A DNA stretch of 11,122 nt from Nodosilinea sp. BSH.14 (lineage in GTDB: Bacteria > Cyanobacteriota > Cyanobacteriia > Phormidesmidales > Phormidesmidaceae), in the NCBI GenBank assembly GCA_023264315.1, contig JALQST010000062.1, positions 1 to 11,122 of the forward strand, in the 5' to 3' direction. Position 1 is the stretch's first letter. Every line of letters starts with the position of its first letter. The position numbers and the translations under genes are program-made. This document shows positions 7,175 through 11,122 of this stretch, in pieces. Below the pieces are notes generated by a model that did not search any database, was not told the DNA's origin, and saw only the letters and a list, made by a program, of their open reading frames with translations.

Positions 7175-7774
7175 GTGGGAGAAAAGCAGACGGTGATCGT
7201 CACGGGGCCGACCCGGTCGGGCAAGAGTGAGTGGGCGGAAACCCTGGCTCAGCGCTCGGGTCAAGCCGTGGTGTATGTGGCTACCTCGGCGGTAGATCCC
7301 GAGGATCGGGAATGGCAGGCGCGGTTAGAACGGCATCGTCAGCGGCGTCCCGGGGCTTGGCGACTGTGGGAGGTACCTGTGGGTTTGTCGGCGGCGATTT
7401 TGGCGGGCCAAGTAACGGACTGTTTGTTGGTAGATTCCCTCGGTACCTGGCTGGCCAATGAGCTAGGGCAGGATGATGCCCAATGGCAGGAGACCGTGGC
7501 GGACTTGATCTCCAGTGTGAAGCAAACGGCGGCAACGGTCATTTTTGTGGCGGAAGAAACCGGGTGGGGCGTGGTGCCAGCCTATCCAGCGGGGCGGCAA
7601 TTTCGGGATCGGTTGGGCGATCTGACGCGGCAACTGAGCACGGTGGCCGATGGGGTGTATCTGGTGGTGGCGGGCTATGCCATGGATTTGCGCCAGGTGG
7701 GGATAGCGGTGGATCCTATGGAAGCCAAGTCGTCTGGCCCGAACAAGCCGCACGCAATGGGAAGGGAGCCTTAA
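7175..7774 (+). CDS. cobU: Bifunctional adenosylcobinamide kinase / adenosylcobinamide-phosphate guanylyltransferase
   Basis: CobU/CobP enzyme of the late cobalamin (nucleotide-loop) pathway: it phosphorylates adenosylcobinamide and then transfers GMP to form adenosyl-GDP-cobinamide, in the cytoplasm. The protein has 199 residues. The Walker A loop GPTRSGKS is at residues 11-18. HRQRRP at 54-59 carries His54, matching the histidine guanylylated in the family. CLLVDSLGTWLANE (about residues 93-106) is the Walker B region. EETGWGVVPAYPAGRQFRD and the VADGVYLVVAGYA strand complete the fold. About 20 C-terminal residues after the usual end are Pro/Ser-rich and look like a dispensable tail. The start is GTG with a strong AAGGAGG. 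No other cob gene is adjacent and no B12 riboswitch is seen, so it stands alone or is read from the promoter at 6583. Confidence 0.95.
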   Translation: MGEKQTVIVTGPTRSGKSEWAETLAQRSGQAVVYVATSAVDPEDREWQARLERHRQRRPGAWRLWEVPVGLSAAILAGQVTDCLLVDSLGTWLANELGQDDAQWQETVADLISSVKQTAATVIFVAEETGWGVVPAYPAGRQFRDRLGDLTRQLSTVADGVYLVVAGYAMDLRQVGIAVDPMEAKSSGPNKPHAMGREP

Positions 7775-7840
7775 AGACGGCCCCACCAACGGCAACCGGG
7801 AGCCTTTCGCCGTGCTTGCCAGTCGTGGTGAGCCGGAGTT

Positions 7841-7866
7841 CTTCCCAAATCTGGAGACTTCCCAAA
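7841..7866. repeat. Direct repeat CTTCCCAAA, period 17 bp
   Basis: CTTCCCAAA occurs at 7841-7849 and 7858-7866 in the 195-bp gap upstream of the cysteine-rich gene. The gap also holds an AT-rich GGATAAAAC at about 7897 that could be a weak -10. Nothing else is recognised in the gap. Confidence 0.3.
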
Positions 7867-7960
7867 GAATCGCCTGTTCTCCCACGGGGTAAGGGATAAA
7901 ACAGCTAGGATCAAAGGGCCACCGTAGTGTCTAGCCGTGTGACCTGGGGTAGCACTGCAT

Positions 7961-7966
7961 AGGAGG
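7961..7966 (+). promoter_or_regulatory. Shine-Dalgarno of the cysteine-rich hypothetical gene
   Basis: AGGAGG lies only 3 nt before ATG 7970, a short spacing but the only good ribosome site near this start. Confidence 0.65.
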
Positions 7967-7969
7967 ACT

Positions 7970-8470
7970 ATGGCCACCCAGGAGCAAGTGAGAGAATTTT
8001 TAGCCCACTGGTTTCAGTTGGGCAAGCCTGTGGTGCTGGCGGAGGATCGGGGCACCCGTTTGCCGTCGCCGATTTTTTACAAGGGACGCTACAGCCAATC
8101 CTTTGAAGATTGCTGGCATCAAATTATGGTGACGAGTGGCCAGGGCTGCTACCTCGAAGGCATGACCCAAAGCATTGCCACCATGCTCACCCCGGCCTGG
8201 GAAATTGCCGCCTGTGCCCGCTGCGAGATGCCCGTGACGCTTCCCATCTTAGGTCTCAATACCTGTCCCTGCCCCTGCCATGATCTCCACACGTGGCCCA
8301 ATACTGAGGTGCCCATGCCGCGTCCTGGGGTGAATGAGGAACAGCACCTCAGCGATATTCAGGAACGGTTAGAACAGGCGTCCGCTGCCGAACTGCCGCC
8401 CCAACTCCCCTGCTGCCCCTACGAAGCGGAGGACACCAACGTTTTTTCCTCCTGGCGCAAGATGTCGTGA
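7970..8470 (+). CDS. Conserved hypothetical protein with Cys-rich, possibly metal-binding motif
   Basis: I do not recognise a named family. The 166-residue protein lacks a signal peptide and membrane segment and is probably cytoplasmic. Its central part holds a dense cysteine cluster: CARC at 82-85, then CPCPCH at 99-104, giving C-x2-C-x13-C-x-C-x-C-H, compatible with a zinc site or a small iron-sulfur site; Cys48 and Cys60 precede it and a CC pair follows near residue 147. The N-terminal part has conserved-looking aromatic and charged stretches such as SPIFYKGRYS at about 33-42. It has a good Shine-Dalgarno and cyanobacterial codon usage. Its last 52 bp overlap the end of rnz on the other strand, which points to convergent genes sharing a terminus. 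The role is unknown. Confidence 0.82.
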   Translation: MATQEQVREFLAHWFQLGKPVVLAEDRGTRLPSPIFYKGRYSQSFEDCWHQIMVTSGQGCYLEGMTQSIATMLTPAWEIAACARCEMPVTLPILGLNTCPCPCHDLHTWPNTEVPMPRPGVNEEQHLSDIQERLEQASAAELPPQLPCCPYEAEDTNVFSSWRKMS

Positions 8471-9381
8471 ACTAAAAAGTCGTGGGCCATAACCGTGTTA
8501 GGGAAAATGGCCCTGGCTTCGGCGAGTAGATCCGAAAGCTGGATGCTGTTGCCCGGAGCATAGCGGGGACTGAAGTGGGTCATAATCAACTGCTGCACCT
8601 GGGCTCCTAAGGCGACCTGGGCCGCCATGGTGGAGGTGGAATGGAGCCGCTGGTAGGCGAGATCGGCATCCTGGTGGGCAAAGGTGGCTTCGTGGATCAG
8701 CACATCGGCCCCTTTGGCCAGATCCACGGCTTGGTCGCAATAGATCGTGTCGGTGCAGTAAACCAGCTTGCGCCCCAACAGGTCTGGCCCACAGAGGTCG
8801 GCTCCGTTAATGACCCGGCCATCCTCCAGCGTCACCCGTTTGCCCTGCTTAAGCTGTCCATAGAGGGGGCCGGAGGGAATCCCTAACGCCTGGGCACGTT
8901 CCACATCAAAGCGTCCGGGCCGATCCCGCTCCTCCACCCGATAGCCGTAGGCGGGAACCCGGTGTTCTAGGCGTTCGCACACCACCCGAAAGTCCTCATC
9001 CTCAAACACCAGCCCCGGTTCGACGGCATGAACCTTAATCGGTAGGGTGAAATGGGTTTGGGAATAGCGGCGACAGGCTTGCAGGTAGTCGTTCAACGGC
9101 TTGGGGCCATAGATATCGATGCGCTGCTGCCGATTGCCTGCCAGCCCACAACTGGCCAGCAGACCCATCAGGCCAAAAATGTGGTCGCCGTGCATGTGGG
9201 TGATGAAAATGCGGCGAATTTGGCTGGATTTGAATTCACTCCGCAAAAACTGGTGCTGGGTTCCCTCACCGCAGTCAAACAGCCACACTTCTGCCCGCTG
9301 GGGCAACCGCAGTGCCACACTCGACACATTGCGGGATCGGGTGGGCACCCCAGAACTCGTCCCCAAAAACGTAATTTGCAC
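8419..9381 (-). CDS. rnz: Ribonuclease Z (tRNA 3'-endonuclease)
   Basis: RNase Z/ElaC, a zinc-dependent metallo-beta-lactamase-fold nuclease that trims the 3' trailer of tRNA precursors so CCA can be added or exposed. The length of 320 residues is right for the bacterial short form. Family marks in order: FLGTSSGVPTRSRN at 5-18, FDCGEGTQHQ at 35-44, the metal motif THMHGDH at 61-67 (His62, His64, Asp66, His67), the exosite region near residues 150-180 (GYRV, then GIPSGPLYGQLKQGK), YCTDT near 215, and HSTSTMAAQVA and MTHFSPRY in the C-terminal half. The start is GTG (9379-9381) directly before QITFLGTSSG; the only nearby ATG (9386-9388) is out of frame, and the ribosome site is weak. The C-terminal tail overlaps the neighbouring gene by 52 bp; it lies beyond the catalytic core. 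Confidence 0.96.
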   Translation of the reverse strand: MQITFLGTSSGVPTRSRNVSSVALRLPQRAEVWLFDCGEGTQHQFLRSEFKSSQIRRIFITHMHGDHIFGLMGLLASCGLAGNRQQRIDIYGPKPLNDYLQACRRYSQTHFTLPIKVHAVEPGLVFEDEDFRVVCERLEHRVPAYGYRVEERDRPGRFDVERAQALGIPSGPLYGQLKQGKRVTLEDGRVINGADLCGPDLLGRKLVYCTDTIYCDQAVDLAKGADVLIHEATFAHQDADLAYQRLHSTSTMAAQVALGAQVQQLIMTHFSPRYAPGNSIQLSDLLAEARAIFPNTVMAHDFLVHDILRQEEKTLVSSAS

Positions 9382-9533
9382 GGGTCATCCACGCCATCGA
9401 CACATCCTTCCCTATCTTGTCACAACCCCATCCCTCCCGGACGGGCGCACCGCTGTCTGCCCTAGGGAACCTGCAAGGACGGACTATCATGAAACCTGAG
9501 CAGATTGCCGATTGACCTGGGAGGATATGAACC
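9382..9533. promoter_or_regulatory. Divergent intergenic region between rnz and the secreted protein gene
   Basis: About 150 bp between two divergent genes. A possible mini-ORF, MKPEQIAD then stop, occupies 9489-9515 with AAGGA 9 nt before its ATG, ending 18 nt before the next gene. No convincing -35/-10 pair was found on either strand. Confidence 0.3.
9519..9525 (+). promoter_or_regulatory. Shine-Dalgarno that selects the GTG start at 9534
   Basis: GGGAGGA lies 8 nt before GTG 9534 but only 1 nt before an out-of-frame ATG at 9527 that would stop after nine codons. Spacing therefore favours GTG. Confidence 0.75.
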
Positions 9534-9905
9534 GTGAATCAAGGACTTTGGCTTAGGAATTGGCTCTGGAAGCCCCTGTCCATCGGCCTCACGGGTGGCG
9601 TTATCCTGGCCTCTGCCGCCGCTGCCCAAGCTGACCCACCGGGGATTTATTACTCTTGGCAGGCCATGACCACCGATGTGAACCAGTGCCTCAACCAGGC
9701 CGAAAACGCCCTAGCGTCCCAAAATTTGACTCCCGTCCAAACTGACGCCATCAGCATTGCGGGGCAATCCGACGATTCCACCGCCGTGTTTGTGTGCATG
9801 GAAGCTCCCGATGGGGCGGTCTACACCACGGTAATGGTGATTGTGGCCAGTGCCGACAACGACCAAGCCCTCGCCTTGCGGGAAGCCCTTAAGCAAGCCT
9901 TTTAA
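9534..9905 (+). CDS. Small secreted/periplasmic hypothetical protein
   Basis: I recognise no named family. The 123-residue product begins with a typical Sec signal peptide: positively charged residues (Arg8, Lys13), a hydrophobic core IGLTGGVILASAAAA, and a likely cleavage after Ala33 in AQA-DPPG, leaving a ~90-residue mature protein. The mature part has two cysteines that could form a disulfide, one in NQCLNQAE and one in VFVCMEAP, and alternating hydrophobic strands with a final amphipathic helix, suggesting a small alpha/beta periplasmic domain. It uses a GTG start with GGGAGGA at ideal spacing. The recombinase-like gene begins 4 nt after its stop, so the two are probably translated from one message. 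The role is unknown. Confidence 0.8.
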   Translation: MNQGLWLRNWLWKPLSIGLTGGVILASAAAAQADPPGIYYSWQAMTTDVNQCLNQAENALASQNLTPVQTDAISIAGQSDDSTAVFVCMEAPDGAVYTTVMVIVASADNDQALALREALKQAF

Positions 9906-9909
9906 CCCC

Positions 9910-11122
9910 ATGCGCCTAGTGGTCTACCGCTATCATGAATCGGGAGCCGAGGGCGGTTCGTCGGACAGTTGCTCGGATGCTGCCGAGGTGGTCGAACGGA
10001 TGAAAGCTGACCTCCTGGACAGCCTCACCGAGGGCAACGTCGATGACAGCGCCCATCACAGCACCGATCATGATCACGCCCTCAACATTGAGGTGAAGGT
10101 CTACGACGATCAGGCCATCGCCGCTAATCCTGACTATCGGCCCCAACTGGCCCAGCTTTTGGCCGATAATCACCACATTCCCGCTGATTACCTGTGGGTT
10201 AACACCTTAGCCGATTTGGGCGACAGTCCGGCAGCGGTACAGCACTGTTTAGATGCATTGTCTCAAGCGGGAACCACGGTACGGGTAGGAGCCGATCCAG
10301 GAACGTCCCTCACCCTTGGAACCGCCCTTGTTGATAGTATTGACCGCGTCACTGCCATGCAGGATCAGCAGCAGCGGCGACAAAAACGGGCGGGCCATGC
10401 GAGGAATCGGCTTCAGGCGCTACCGCCACCGGGCAAGGCACCCTACGGCTATCGGCGGGGGCAAGAGCGCTATTTAATCGACCGCACGGCCTCTCCGGTG
10501 ATTACGGCCTTTGTCAACGAGTTCTTGCTTTACGGTTCCCTGCGGGGGGCGGTGCGCTTTGTGGAAAAACGCTTTGGCAAACGGATTTCCGTCTCCACGG
10601 GGCAGCGTTGGCTTAGTCATCCCGTCTACCGGGGGGATTTACAATACGGCGATGGGCAGGTGATCCGCGACACCCACGCCGCCATCATCTCCCGCGACGA
10701 AGCGGCCCAAATTGATCGCCTCCTGCGCCGCAACCGTCCCCTGCCCCCGCGCACCGCCGGAGCCGCCCGCTCCCTAGCTGGCCTAGTGCAGTGCCACACC
10801 TGCGGCAGCCCGATGACCGTTTCCACCACCACCCTCCGGGGCAAGACCCAACGCTACCTCTACCTGCGTCCCGCCGCCTGCCCCCAACAACCTCGCTGCC
10901 GCGCCCTCCCCTACGATGAGGTGCTTCAGGCCGTCATTGCCAATATTTGCCAAACCCTACCCCAGGCCGTCGCCCAGTGGCAGGCTCACCGCGCCACCGC
11001 CGACAGCCCACCGCCCAACCCCCTAGCCCAACTGCAAACCCAACACCAACAGCGAGAATTGGCCCTAGCCCAACTCCCTGCTCTCGTCGAAACTGAGGTA
11101 CTCGATGCCGAAACCGCCGCCC
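9910..11122 (+). CDS. Serine-recombinase-family protein with degenerate catalytic domain (3' end beyond window)
   Basis: The reading frame is open for 404 codons from ATG 9910 to the window edge, so the C-terminus is missing. Large serine recombinase architecture is visible: an N-terminal resolvase-like part (~1-150), a recombinase DNA-binding domain starting at GKAPYGYRR (175-183) and spanning to ~280, a zinc beta-ribbon with Cys295, Cys298, Cys324 and Cys330, and the start of a Gln-rich coiled coil (~370 on). The catalytic part is odd. Where active enzymes have YxRvS near the start, this has VVYRYHESG; where they have LDRLGRS with two catalytic Arg, this has LADLGDS (100-106). A His/Asp-rich insert fills ~34-58. 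DNA cleavage is therefore unlikely, while DNA binding may persist. The start lies 4 nt after the preceding stop with no Shine-Dalgarno, so translational coupling is likely. A domesticated DNA-binding protein is my best reading. Confidence 0.82.
   Translation, partial: MRLVVYRYHESGAEGGSSDSCSDAAEVVERMKADLLDSLTEGNVDDSAHHSTDHDHALNIEVKVYDDQAIAANPDYRPQLAQLLADNHHIPADYLWVNTLADLGDSPAAVQHCLDALSQAGTTVRVGADPGTSLTLGTALVDSIDRVTAMQDQQQRRQKRAGHARNRLQALPPPGKAPYGYRRGQERYLIDRTASPVITAFVNEFLLYGSLRGAVRFVEKRFGKRISVSTGQRWLSHPVYRGDLQYGDGQVIRDTHAAIISRDEAAQIDRLLRRNRPLPPRTAGAARSLAGLVQCHTCGSPMTVSTTTLRGKTQRYLYLRPAACPQQPRCRALPYDEVLQAVIANICQTLPQAVAQWQAHRATADSPPPNPLAQLQTQHQQRELALAQLPALVETEVLDAETAA

Noticed and set aside
7463..7899. 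Open frames on both strands over the end of cobU and the following gap
   Set aside because: The frames are shadows of cobU running on into non-coding sequence; no family similarity and no ribosome site.

Overview
The window looks like cyanobacterial chromosome with moderately high GC. The evidence is the cyanobacterial-type 5S rRNA, a two-domain Ppx/GppA of cyanobacterial style, VanX-like, YebC and RNase Z proteins that read like cyanobacterial orthologues, and several proteins that resemble only cyanobacterial conserved hypotheticals. The assignment rests on remembered family sequence, not on a search. I saw no tRNA, CRISPR array, intact insertion sequence or prophage module.

Layout. Positions 1-345 are the 3' end of a 23S rRNA gene and 440-558 the 5S rRNA gene, followed by a strong hairpin terminator (568-604) that closes the rRNA operon. 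A same-strand pair follows: ppx (exopolyphosphatase/pppGpp phosphatase) and leuD (isopropylmalate isomerase small subunit). Next is a gene for a ~546-residue protein of unknown function whose N-terminal part looks like a decayed MazG pyrophosphohydrolase helix pair. A VanX/DdpX-type D-Ala-D-Ala dipeptidase gene lies on the minus strand, divergent from yebC. Downstream of yebC, behind a near-consensus promoter, is what I read as a broken gene for a SLOG (TRPM-SLOG/LSDAT-like) nucleotide-binding protein: both ends are recognisable but in different frames, joined at a G-rich repeat with the middle missing. Then come cobU (cobalamin biosynthesis) and a cysteine-rich hypothetical gene whose 3' end overlaps rnz (RNase Z, minus strand) tail to tail by 52 bp. 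The window ends with a small secreted protein gene and, four bases after its stop, a serine-recombinase-like gene cut by the window edge. The latter keeps the recombinase and zinc-ribbon parts but appears to have lost the catalytic residues.

How the genes relate. Most are housekeeping genes with no obvious common pathway: RNA (rRNA, rnz), translation (yebC), stringent response/polyphosphate (ppx), leucine synthesis (leuD), cobalamin (cobU) and cell wall (VanX-like). No new defence or mobile system is evident. The points most worth a second look are the decayed SLOG gene, the catalytically degenerate recombinase paired with a secreted protein, and the MazG-like remnant in the 546-residue protein.
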